DNA of 64,000 bases, from the NCBI RefSeq assembly GCF_041765605.1, contig NZ_CP168900.1:2248001-2312000 (forward strand), written 5' to 3'. The notes under the pieces are model-generated. The model ran no database searches. It had not been told where the DNA came from and saw only the letters and a list, made by a program, of their open reading frames with translations. This document shows positions 1 through 6,740 of this stretch, in pieces. The translations under genes were made by a program, and so were the position numbers. This stretch comes from Listeria monocytogenes (GTDB taxonomy: Bacteria > Bacillota > Bacilli > Lactobacillales > Listeriaceae). Each line of letters opens with the position of its first letter. The first letter of the stretch is position 1.

Positions 1-985
1 TGAGGCGTTCCTTTTTAATAAGAAATGGTCTGACAATAAGTGCAATAACACCTGGCAAGACAACTGCTACCAAAATAAAAGCAGCAAGTGTGCTGAATCC
101 GTAATTTGCTATTAAATAAAGAGGTGCAACAAAGGCGCATAAGCCGAGGCCTGCGACTTCACTTGCGGCTTGAATGTGAAATACCATCACACCAAGAGGT
201 CCAGCAATTAGCGTTGTTAACAGAGGAACTAACATCAAACTAGGCTTTCTAATAATATTGGGTGTTTGTAATTTTGGTGTACAGATAAGTTGGGCAAAAA
301 ATGCACCCCAGTTATTATCACGATAACTTAAAACCGCAAAGGATACGAATTGAACCGAGCAACCTATTAACGCCGCAGCACTTGCTGTTGGATCAAGTTG
401 AAGCGCAATCGCGAGCGCAGCTGAGGAAGCCGGACTAAGAATAAGTAAGCCAAACACAAAAGCGATAACCATCGATGAAATCAGCGGCGAACCACCAATT
501 AATGAACTAATTCCAAGACTTACAGAAGCTAAAATCGGCGCCATAATCTTTGCAAACAAAATACCACTAAGCCCACCTGCTAAAAGTGAAACACCAGGAA
601 TCAAAATCATATCAAATTTCGTTTTCCCAGTAACCCTCTTCCCAGTCCAAACCGCCACAATAACCGCCAAAATAGCGCCAACCGGTTCTCCACTAGTAAT
701 ACCCACGCCACCGCCAGCCAAAGTCACTACTGCCCCGCCGCCAATAACAGCAGATGCAGCCGCACTTATCGTCACAAGCGTATTCGCGTGCAAGCACATC
801 GCAATACCAACACCAATTCCCGGAATTAACATCGTTTTACCAATTGCGCCAACCGTTACAAGAAACGAAATTCCTGTCATCTGCCCAATTGTCTGTAAAA
901 GAAGTCCAATTCCAAGCGTTACAAGAACTGCATTCGCAATCCCCATAGAAGCCTTATAGGAACGATCTATAAAATATTCTTTCAT
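1..985 (-). CDS. PfoR / PTS_EIIC_2-type membrane protein, 3' part missing
   Basis: At least 328 residues of a very hydrophobic Gly/Ala/Ile-rich protein; the reading frame is open to the window edge, so the C-terminus lies outside. It starts MKEYFIDRSYKASMG, then runs through many membrane segments with glycine-rich loops such as GGGAVVTLAGGGVGITSGEP. This resembles the PfoR/PTS_EIIC_2 family (sugar-permease-like proteins lacking EIIA/EIIB domains), first named as a regulator of perfringolysin in Clostridium. The start at 985 is supported by an AGAAAGGGAG ribosome site. The substrate cannot be read from the sequence; the family assignment is from recall of its composition and layout. Confidence 0.75.
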   Translation of the reverse strand, partial: MKEYFIDRSYKASMGIANAVLVTLGIGLLLQTIGQMTGISFLVTVGAIGKTMLIPGIGVGIAMCLHANTLVTISAAASAVIGGGAVVTLAGGGVGITSGEPVGAILAVIVAVWTGKRVTGKTKFDMILIPGVSLLAGGLSGILFAKIMAPILASVSLGISSLIGGSPLISSMVIAFVFGLLILSPASSAALAIALQLDPTASAAALIGCSVQFVSFAVLSYRDNNWGAFFAQLICTPKLQTPNIIRKPSLMLVPLLTTLIAGPLGVMVFHIQAASEVAGLGLCAFVAPLYLIANYGFSTLAAFILVAVVLPGVIALIVRPFLIKKERL

Positions 986-1026
986 TGCTTCTCCCTTTCT
1001 AAAATGTATTCTTTCTCATTGTAATC

Positions 1027-1046
1027 ACTAGCTTATTAAAAAGCTA
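1027..1046. repeat. Short inverted repeat between the first two genes
   Basis: ACTAGCTT and AAGCTAGT flank an AT-rich loop. T residues follow only on the plus strand, where no gene needs termination, so its role is unclear. It may end minus-strand transcription of the LysR gene weakly. Confidence 0.35.
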
Positions 1047-1053
1047 GTTTTAT

Positions 1054-1908
1054 TTACCGGTTTTCTTTTAAAAAGGTTAAAAAGGTTTCTGCAATTCGAT
1101 TTTCTAGCCTTTGCTTATTTTTTAAAACAGAAAATTTCCGCATAAAGCTCCCTGCCTCATTAAAAACGCGTAATTTCCCCTCTGCAATTTCTGTTTTAAC
1201 GACACATCTAGAAATCACTGTATATCCCATTCCTTCAAGCACCATTTGTTTGACCGCCATGTTACTCCAAGCAACCACTTTTTCAGTGACATTCCAGCCA
1301 TTCGTACTCAATACATGATCCAAATATTCACGCGTTCCAGAGCCTTCTTCCCGCGCAATCCAAGTAGCGCCTTGCTCAATTTCCGCAAGCGAACCATCCG
1401 CCCGCCCGACAATGCACATTTCATCATCCGCAAAAGCACTTATCTCTAAATCTTTTTTACTCACTTGTCCTTCGATAAGCCCCGCATCCACTTGAAATAA
1501 CTCGACTTTATCAGCAATTTTTGCTGTATTTTCAATGATTAGTTCAATGGTAATATCTGGGTAGCGTGCATGAAATTCAGCAATTAACGCCGGCATATAA
1601 TACTCTCCTATTGTGAAACTTGCGCCGATTCTTAGTCGCCCTTTTAAATGATGATGATACAAACTGATTTCATCTTCCACTTGTTTATATAAGCCTTCTA
1701 ATTGCTTAGCACGATGATAGAGCATTTCTCCCGTCGCTGTTAAAACAAATTTTTTGGCTTGGCGATAAATCAGCTCTGTTTCATATCTCTCTTCTAATTT
1801 CTTTAATTGTAATGAAACAGCTGGCTGAGAAATATGTAATTCTTCGGCGGCCTTCGTAAAACTTTGTAATTCTACTACTCTTATATACGTTCGTAATGCT
1901 TCGTCCAT
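1054..1908 (-). CDS. LysR-family regulator (YeiE/CysL-like)
   Basis: 284 residues, the usual LysR length. The N-terminal winged helix-turn-helix is clear (MDEALRTYIRVVELQSFTKA, then AEELHISQPAVSLQLKKLEE at about residues 18-37), followed by a periplasmic-binding-like effector domain containing the RLRIGAS strand typical of the family. The start at 1908 has a GGAGGG site eight bases upstream; the frame is open further up, but that part would encode an implausible hydrophobic stretch and has no ribosome site. It is divergent from the YeiH-type exporter gene, the classic LysR arrangement, so it probably controls that gene through the AT-rich 105-bp intergenic region. Confidence 0.88.
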   Translation of the reverse strand: MDEALRTYIRVVELQSFTKAAEELHISQPAVSLQLKKLEERYETELIYRQAKKFVLTATGEMLYHRAKQLEGLYKQVEDEISLYHHHLKGRLRIGASFTIGEYYMPALIAEFHARYPDITIELIIENTAKIADKVELFQVDAGLIEGQVSKKDLEISAFADDEMCIVGRADGSLAEIEQGATWIAREEGSGTREYLDHVLSTNGWNVTEKVVAWSNMAVKQMVLEGMGYTVISRCVVKTEIAEGKLRVFNEAGSFMRKFSVLKNKQRLENRIAETFLTFLKENR

Positions 1909-2013
1909 TGGGTTCCCTCCATAAATATTTCTTATCAATAATATAATTAATATAAATTTTACTAATAAAACTGGAAATGGTAAAGTAAAAGCATAGAAGA
2001 AAGGGGGATAAAT
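1909..2013. promoter_or_regulatory. Divergent LysR / YeiH intergenic region
   Basis: About 105 bp, extremely AT-rich, with overlapping near-palindromic TTAT/ATAA elements around 1930-1955. A LysR operator is expected here from the gene arrangement, but I cannot define it base by base. Confidence 0.45.
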
Positions 2014-3021
2014 ATGAGTCAAGTTTTATTTAAAACAAAAACATTTTGGTATGGTATTGCACTTACATTTTGTATTGCTACCCTATCTTATTTTTTAGCG
2101 AAACTGCCATTTTTAATGATTCTAGGACAACTTGTAACTGCCATATTAATTGGTATCATTATTCGTGCACTTTTTCCTGTTCCAGATAAATGGTTTACTG
2201 GGATTCAATTTTCCAATAAAGTTATTTTGCGTGCTGGGATCATTTTACTTGGTTTTCGCTTAAATCTAGTTGATATTTATGATGCTGGATGGCGTGTATT
2301 CTTGATTGCTGCCCTATGCTTAAGTTTCGGTATTACCGTTGTTTACTTTTTAGCGAAACTTTTTGGAGTAGATAAAAAGCTAGCAATTCTCGTTGCTTGC
2401 GGAACTGGAATTTGTGGAGCGGCAGCGGTTGTGGCTATTTCTCCACAAGTAAAAGCGGATAACAACCAAACTGCTGTAGCTGCTACAATTATCGCGCTAC
2501 TTGGGACTATTTTTACGATAGTTTATACGCTAATTTATCCAATTTTACCACTTGGACCAGATGGATATGGTATTTTTGCGGGGGCTACGCTTCATGAGAT
2601 TGCACACGTTATTGCGGCGGCGGATCCCGGTGGTACTGGGGCTGTAGACATGGCCGTTATCGTCAAATTAACACGTGTTGCGTTACTTGTTCCTGTCTGC
2701 TTCGTCGTTGCAAAAATGGTGAACGCTGGAACAAATAATCGCTTTTCCTGGGCCGAACTTCCTGTACCGTGGTTTATTTTCGGCTTTTTAGCTACGAGTG
2801 CTATCAACAGTTTCGGCATCATTCCCGCGTCCATTACAAATTTCCTCGTTGTCTGTGCCTATTTCCTTATTGCTATGTCAATGGGAGGACTTGGATTAAA
2901 TGTCCACTTACCTTCTTTTGGAAAAATGGGTGGAAAACCTTTTGCAGCAGCCTTTATCGGTTCTATTTTACTTTCCGCTTTTGGGCTAATTTTAGTACTT
3001 TTGTTTCATTTAGCAGGTTAA
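2014..3021 (+). CDS. YeiH-family (UPF0324) membrane transporter
   Basis: 335 residues with about ten predicted membrane helices. The conserved features of the YeiH/UPF0324 family are present: [19 protein letters not shown] near the middle, [14 protein letters not shown], and a C-terminal [13 protein letters not shown] segment. The family is described as putative sulfate or sulfonate exporters, but the substrate is not established. The start has an AAGGGGG ribosome site 8 bases upstream. In other bacteria a LysR gene (YeiE or a CysL-like protein) commonly sits divergently next to yeiH, as here, so expression probably depends on the neighbouring LysR protein. Confidence 0.88.
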   Translation: MSQVLFKTKTFWYGIALTFCIATLSYFLAKLPFLMILGQLVTAILIGIIIRALFPVPDKWFTGIQFSNKVILRAGIILLGFRLNLVDIYDAGWRVFLIAALCLSFGITVVYFLAKLFGVDKKLAILVACGTGICGAAAVVAISPQVKADNNQTAVAATIIALLGTIFTIVYTLIYPILPLGPDGYGIFAGATLHEIAHVIAAADPGGTGAVDMAVIVKLTRVALLVPVCFVVAKMVNAGTNNRFSWAELPVPWFIFGFLATSAINSFGIIPASITNFLVVCAYFLIAMSMGGLGLNVHLPSFGKMGGKPFAAAFIGSILLSAFGLILVLLFHLAG

Positions 3022-3076
3022 GTTATCCTCGGCAACTCAAATTGTGATACAATAGCAAGCACGAGGTGACTATTAC

Positions 3077-3718
3077 ATGACGAAATCAATTTGGATTTGC
3101 CGAGCTTTTTTACTCGGATATTTTCTTGTTTTGCATTTTACTGCAGACACGTATACTTTTTTAATTTTAAATGTCGGGCTTGCTTATATACCTTTTGAAA
3201 TAGCTGTGTTCTTGACTAGAAAACCTCGAGTATGGTGGATTTTTTGGCCTTTAGGTATTGTTTGGTTAGTATTTTTCCCAAATGCGCCTTATCTTCTAAC
3301 TGACTTGTTACATTTAAAGCGCTTAGAGATTTACGGAGCAGAAGGAATTCTTTCCACTTCACCATGGTTATGGCGCCACTTCACTTATATTGTCGTGGGT
3401 GTGTTCTTCGGATTATTTATCGGCTTTTGGTCCTTTGCAAAAATGCTTGCCGAAATAAGAAGACGATTTAATTGGACTAGTTGGTTAAGCTATCAATTGC
3501 TTTTAATTGGTTTAATCTTATTGTCTAGTTATGCCATTTATATTGGTCGTTTCTCGCGTCTGCATTCTATTCATTTACTCACACAACCAATTGATTCCAT
3601 CCAAATTATGTTTAGTGTTTTTCACTGGCCATTCTGGAATTTTGTATTTTACTTTTCGATTATCCAATATGTCATTTATACGCTATTCAGTAGGTTTTCT
3701 AGCTCATTAGAAGACTAA
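3077..3718 (+). CDS. DUF1361 integral membrane protein
   Basis: 213 residues, mostly membrane helices (about six), with family-typical motifs such as WIFWPLGIVWLVFFPNAPYLLTDLLHL and YIGRFSRLHS. Function is unknown. It begins 55 bp after the YeiH gene on the same strand with a GAGGTGA site, so the two are probably co-transcribed; a strong bidirectional terminator follows directly. Confidence 0.85.
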   Translation: MTKSIWICRAFLLGYFLVLHFTADTYTFLILNVGLAYIPFEIAVFLTRKPRVWWIFWPLGIVWLVFFPNAPYLLTDLLHLKRLEIYGAEGILSTSPWLWRHFTYIVVGVFFGLFIGFWSFAKMLAEIRRRFNWTSWLSYQLLLIGLILLSSYAIYIGRFSRLHSIHLLTQPIDSIQIMFSVFHWPFWNFVFYFSIIQYVIYTLFSRFSSSLED

Positions 3719-3763
3719 AAAACGTTTGTATTTAAGGAATTTCTTAAATACAAACGTTTTTTT
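3719..3763. terminator. Bidirectional intrinsic terminator
   Basis: A 16-bp perfect stem (AACGTTTGTATTTAAG with its complement) around a 6-base loop, with A and T runs outside. It serves the convergent DUF1361 and MazG-like genes. Confidence 0.92.
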
Positions 3764-4079
3764 AATCGATATGGAGTTTGCTTCGCTCTGCTGAAAACCC
3801 TTGAGGATAGCGGCGCTTCAGCTTCTCAATATTTAATTCGGCAACGGTTTCCATGCTTATATCCGCCCATTTAGCAATTTGCGATACATACCAGAGAACA
3901 TCTCCTAGTTCTTTCGTTAACGCATCCTTATCTAAATCGTGTCCATGAAAAGCATATTTCTTAATCAAATCAGCAACTTCACCGGCTTCTCCAGCTATAC
4001 CAAGTCCGTAATTCGTCAATGCCTGTTCATGTGTTGCTGCAGTTCTATTTGCTAAAATTTGGTACTCTTTAAAATCCAT
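3762..4079 (-). CDS. MazG-like nucleotide pyrophosphohydrolase
   Basis: 105 residues. The MazG-fold acidic motif is visible: GIAGEAGEVADLIKK (ExxE) followed by KELGDVLWYVSQIA (ExxD), the four residues that bind Mg2+ in all-alpha NTP pyrophosphatases. This single-domain form hydrolyses (d)NTPs or modified nucleotides to the monophosphate plus PPi, which suggests nucleotide-pool cleaning. A GGAGG site lies upstream of the ATG at 4079. A second, different MazG-like gene lies 0.4 kb away, and the ribonucleotide reductase operon follows on the same strand. The exact substrate is unknown. Confidence 0.85.
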   Translation of the reverse strand: MDFKEYQILANRTAATHEQALTNYGLGIAGEAGEVADLIKKYAFHGHDLDKDALTKELGDVLWYVSQIAKWADISMETVAELNIEKLKRRYPQGFSAERSKLHID

Positions 4080-4277
4080 ATGTTGTCCTCCTTGCCTCTC
4101 TCACTTTCTTACTATAACAGATAATTTTTTTGCTTTGCAGTCTTGACTATTTTAGATTTATGCGAACTGGTGCTCTATCAATGCCTTTCATCTTTAAAAA
4201 TTTTTTCTCTTTAAAGTCTTATTTTTTTCTAGTTATTCCTATATAATAGAGATAAGATTTCTGAAAGGAGCTTTTAA

Positions 4278-4454
4278 ATGAAATTAGCTGGCTTAGTTAT
4301 ACTTCTGATTGGTTTAATTGGTTTTGGTTTTTCGTTTAGCATCACTGGGCTTATCGGTTTTGGTGTTTGCATCATTTCTGTTATTTTAGTTGTAGCTGGA
4401 ATTTTTGCAATGATTCGTTCCAAAAAACGCCGCAAACGTGCTTATTCCTATTAA
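4278..4454 (+). CDS. Small two-helix membrane protein (58 aa)
   Basis: An open frame of 58 codons with a strong GAAAGGAG ribosome site at about 4263-4270. The product begins MKLAGLVILLIGLIGFGF, has a second hydrophobic segment (residues about 28-46) and ends in a basic tail RSKKRRKRAYSY, so both helices should span the membrane with the tail inside. No family is recognised. It sits on the opposite strand between the two MazG-like genes and is followed by its own terminator hairpin, which supports it as a real transcription unit. Confidence 0.75.
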   Translation: MKLAGLVILLIGLIGFGFSFSITGLIGFGVCIISVILVVAGIFAMIRSKKRRKRAYSY

Positions 4455-4456
4455 AA

Positions 4457-4500
4457 TTAAAAAGCAGCTTTACCAAGAATATTGGTGAAAGCTGCTTTTC
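4457..4500. terminator. Bidirectional intrinsic terminator
   Basis: A stem of AAGCAGCTTTACCAA with its near-perfect complement around a short loop, A-rich on the left and TTTTCTTATT on the right. It separates the convergent small membrane-protein gene and the second MazG-like gene. Confidence 0.88.
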
Positions 4501-4800
4501 TTATTTCTTCGGCCATGTCCGCGTACGATTCTCAGCTAGCTTCGATCTCACCAATTCTTCCCCATCCGCACCCATACTTTCTGCAATTTGAAGCGCATAA
4601 ATCATCACATCTGCTACCTCTTTTAAAATTTCTTCCCGGTTTTCTTTTAACGCTACTTCATCTGTTTTCCACTGAAAACATTCCAGTAATTCGGATGCTT
4701 CAAGCGACAACGATATAGCTAAATCTTTTGGGTGATTATATTGCTCTAACCAATCCCGTTCTTTTAAAAAAGTAGTAATTTCATTTTGTAAATGTTTCAA
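4501..4800 (-). CDS. MazG-like / DCTPP1-type dNTP pyrophosphatase
   Basis: 99 residues from a TTG start at 4800. That start is chosen because AAAGGAGC lies seven bases upstream and the product then begins at the family-typical KHLQNEITTFLKERDW. Motifs are LSLEASELLECFQW and EEILKEVADVMIYALQIAE, the paired acidic motifs of the RS21-C6/DCTPP1 group, which prefer dCTP and modified dCTP analogues. It lies just downstream of the thioredoxin gene at the end of the nrd operon, with a terminator hairpin between, so it may be expressed by read-through or on its own. Another reading is general house-cleaning of non-canonical nucleotides. Confidence 0.85.
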   Translation of the reverse strand: MKHLQNEITTFLKERDWLEQYNHPKDLAISLSLEASELLECFQWKTDEVALKENREEILKEVADVMIYALQIAESMGADGEELVRSKLAENRTRTWPKK

Positions 4801-4831
4801 TGTTTTCGCTCCTTTTAATAAATTCAACAAA

Positions 4832-4875
4832 AAAGAGCAGTCAGCCCCCTATTTATAAGGAGACTTCTGCTCTTT
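4832..4875 (-). terminator. Intrinsic terminator after the nrd operon
   Basis: On the minus strand AAAGAGCAG pairs with CTGCTCTTT, with partial inner pairing of AGTCTCC with GGGGGCT, followed by a T run. It follows the thioredoxin gene directly. Confidence 0.82.
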
Positions 4876-4878
4876 CGA

Positions 4879-5205
4879 TTATGCGTTTAAAGAAATAGCT
4901 TCTTCAATTTTGTTTGGTGGGATGAATCCATTCAAACGGTGGATTTCTTCGCCGCCTTTGTAAAGTACAAGCGTTGGTGTTTGTTGTACATCACGATCAA
5001 AAAAGAAATTTTCGCCCATTTCTTCTAATTTTACTTTTAATACTTTGACTTTGCTTGCGATTTCAGAGTTTTTGAATTCAGCAAAAGAAAGATCAAGCAT
5101 TTTACAATTAGGACAATTGTCTTTCCAGTAATCTACATATACTAATTCTTCCCCATTAAGATGAGCTTGGAACTCTTCAGGTGTTTTAATTTCAATACTT
5201 GTCAT
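4879..5205 (-). CDS. Thioredoxin-like protein with CPNC active site
   Basis: 108 residues with a thioredoxin fold. The active-site segment is YWKDNCPNCKMLDL (residues about 24-37), so the redox pair is CPNC rather than the CGPC of housekeeping thioredoxin. The cis-proline region is QQTPTLVLYKGG. The start at 5205 is preferred over one 13 codons upstream because AAGGAGTG precedes it and its ATG overlaps the stop of the flavodoxin gene (ATGA). As the last gene of the nrd operon, it is a likely dedicated electron donor that re-reduces the CxxC tail of NrdA; that role is inferred from context. Confidence 0.87.
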   Translation of the reverse strand: MTSIEIKTPEEFQAHLNGEELVYVDYWKDNCPNCKMLDLSFAEFKNSEIASKVKVLKVKLEEMGENFFFDRDVQQTPTLVLYKGGEEIHRLNGFIPPNKIEEAISLNA

Positions 5206-5639
5206 TTGATTCCACTCCTTAGCGCTAAAATTTTCTTGACCCAATTGTCTATGTCAGCCACATCTTGCTCTGTGTGTGGCATTTGCTCTATTTTTAAAGT
5301 TGGGTAACTTGTTCCGAAATATTTGGCCATTCGGTCGACAGCTCCGCAATAAAAATCCATACCCCATTGTGTTTCCCCAGTACCAAAAATGGCTACATTC
5401 TTGGGCTTTACGGCTAGTTCCGCTATAAAATCTTTCATATCTGGCGGTGTTCTTCCGTAGTCGACTGTCCATGCCCCCAACACGTACAAGTCAAAATCCT
5501 CATCAAGCGGATACTCGGCTAGAGGAGATACGCGAAAGGACACCACTTCATGTCCTTCGCTTATCAATCTCTCTTCAATTTCATCAGCCACCATTTTCGT
5601 ATTGCCGCTTAGAGAATCATAGGCTAACAAGATTCTCAT
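5202..5639 (-). CDS. Flavodoxin in the ribonucleotide reductase operon
   Basis: 145 residues. The FMN phosphate-binding loop is near the N-terminus (LLAYDSLSGNTKMVADEIEE), with aromatic-rich FMN loops LGAWTVDYGRTPPDM and FGTGETQWGMDFYCGAV. Its start overlaps the stop of nrdB and its stop overlaps the start of the thioredoxin gene, so the three are translationally coupled. A flavodoxin here could supply electrons or superoxide to assemble the diiron or dimanganese-tyrosyl cofactor of NrdB, as NrdI does in class Ib systems. It is a classical flavodoxin by sequence rather than an obvious NrdI, so this role is inference. Confidence 0.86.
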   Translation of the reverse strand: MRILLAYDSLSGNTKMVADEIEERLISEGHEVVSFRVSPLAEYPLDEDFDLYVLGAWTVDYGRTPPDMKDFIAELAVKPKNVAIFGTGETQWGMDFYCGAVDRMAKYFGTSYPTLKIEQMPHTEQDVADIDNWVKKILALRSGIK

Positions 5640-6685
5640 AAATCGTCGAATCCGTTATCCATATTCGTTTTTTTATAGCTTGAATTGCGCATTTCGAAAA
5701 AGTCGGTTTTTGTTTCTGTAAAGTTATCTGCGTAAGCTTTAATCCATGTCATTGTGTTATCACTATGTCCTGGATAAAGTTCAGGAATACCAAGCATTCC
5801 TAGCATTTTGTTGGCACGATATTTCACGTAGTCAACCATTTCTTCCACATCAATACCTTCAATACCTTGTAGTACTTCTTCAGACCATTCTGTTTCAAGT
5901 TCAACCGCATGGCGGAAAGCTTCATGTGTATATTCCACTAGCTCTTCTGTTTGTAATTCTGGGTTTTCCCCAAGGATTGCCCGGATTACTTCAGAAATAA
6001 ATTTCGAGTGAGCTAATTCATCACGATTGATAAAACTAATGATTTTTCCTGTTCCAGTCATTTTATTTTGACGAACTAGGTTGTAGAAGTAAGCAAAACC
6101 ACTATAGAAATTAATTCCTTCTAAAATAGAAGATTGAATTAAAGCTTTTACAAGTGTTTCGCCGGTTTTGTTATTCATGAAATCATCATATGCATCCATG
6201 ATTGGCTCATTACGTTTGATGATTGTCGGATGTGTTCTCGCAAGTTCAAATACGCGATTTTGTTCTTGTAAATTTGTAATAGAAGCAAGTACATACGAAT
6301 AACTTTCATTATGGATAACTTCTTGTTGCGCGATAATCGCTGCATTCGCATGAACTGCTGGATCAGTAATGTATTCCGCAATGTTATAAATAAAACGTGT
6401 TTGCGGAGAATCCAGTGTTGCAAGTAAGCCAATGATTGCATCAAAAGCATATTTTTCTTGTTCTGAAAGAGCGGGATATTGTTTTGCATCGCTTTTCATG
6501 TCTACTTCGTCTGGAATCCAGTAGTTAGTAGAAAGTTCTTTATACGCACGATAGAAAGAAGGATACGGGATGTCGTTCCAATTTAAAATCCCACTAGTTT
6601 CTCCGTTTATGATTGAAGTAGAACGATTAGGAAATAAAGGTTCTAAAATTTTAATACGTGTCAGTTGTTCTTTTTGGTTAGCCAT
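5636..6685 (-). CDS. nrdB: Class I ribonucleotide reductase, small (radical) subunit
   Basis: 349 residues. It houses the metal centre and radical that drive reduction of ribonucleotides by NrdA. Metal ligands are visible in AQQEVIHNESYSYVL, where the tyrosine four residues after the histidine is placed like the radical Tyr122 of Escherichia coli NrdB, and in INRDELAHSKFI. The C-terminal tail DNGFDDL is the expected peptide that docks to the large subunit. It lies 55 bp downstream of nrdA and shares a 4-base overlap with the flavodoxin gene. Retention of the Tyr argues against the class Ic (Phe) type. Confidence 0.96.
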   Translation of the reverse strand: MANQKEQLTRIKILEPLFPNRSTSIINGETSGILNWNDIPYPSFYRAYKELSTNYWIPDEVDMKSDAKQYPALSEQEKYAFDAIIGLLATLDSPQTRFIYNIAEYITDPAVHANAAIIAQQEVIHNESYSYVLASITNLQEQNRVFELARTHPTIIKRNEPIMDAYDDFMNNKTGETLVKALIQSSILEGINFYSGFAYFYNLVRQNKMTGTGKIISFINRDELAHSKFISEVIRAILGENPELQTEELVEYTHEAFRHAVELETEWSEEVLQGIEGIDVEEMVDYVKYRANKMLGMLGIPELYPGHSDNTMTWIKAYADNFTETKTDFFEMRNSSYKKTNMDNGFDDL

Positions 6686-6740
6686 CTAGGCAAGCCCTCC
6701 CTTTCATTTTGTACTAAGTGTAAAGTATTTTAGAGATGTA

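Noticed and set aside
1027-1046. The inverted repeat as a strong terminator for the LysR gene
   Set aside because: The T run lies on the wrong strand for that gene, so only a weak or unclear role is recorded.
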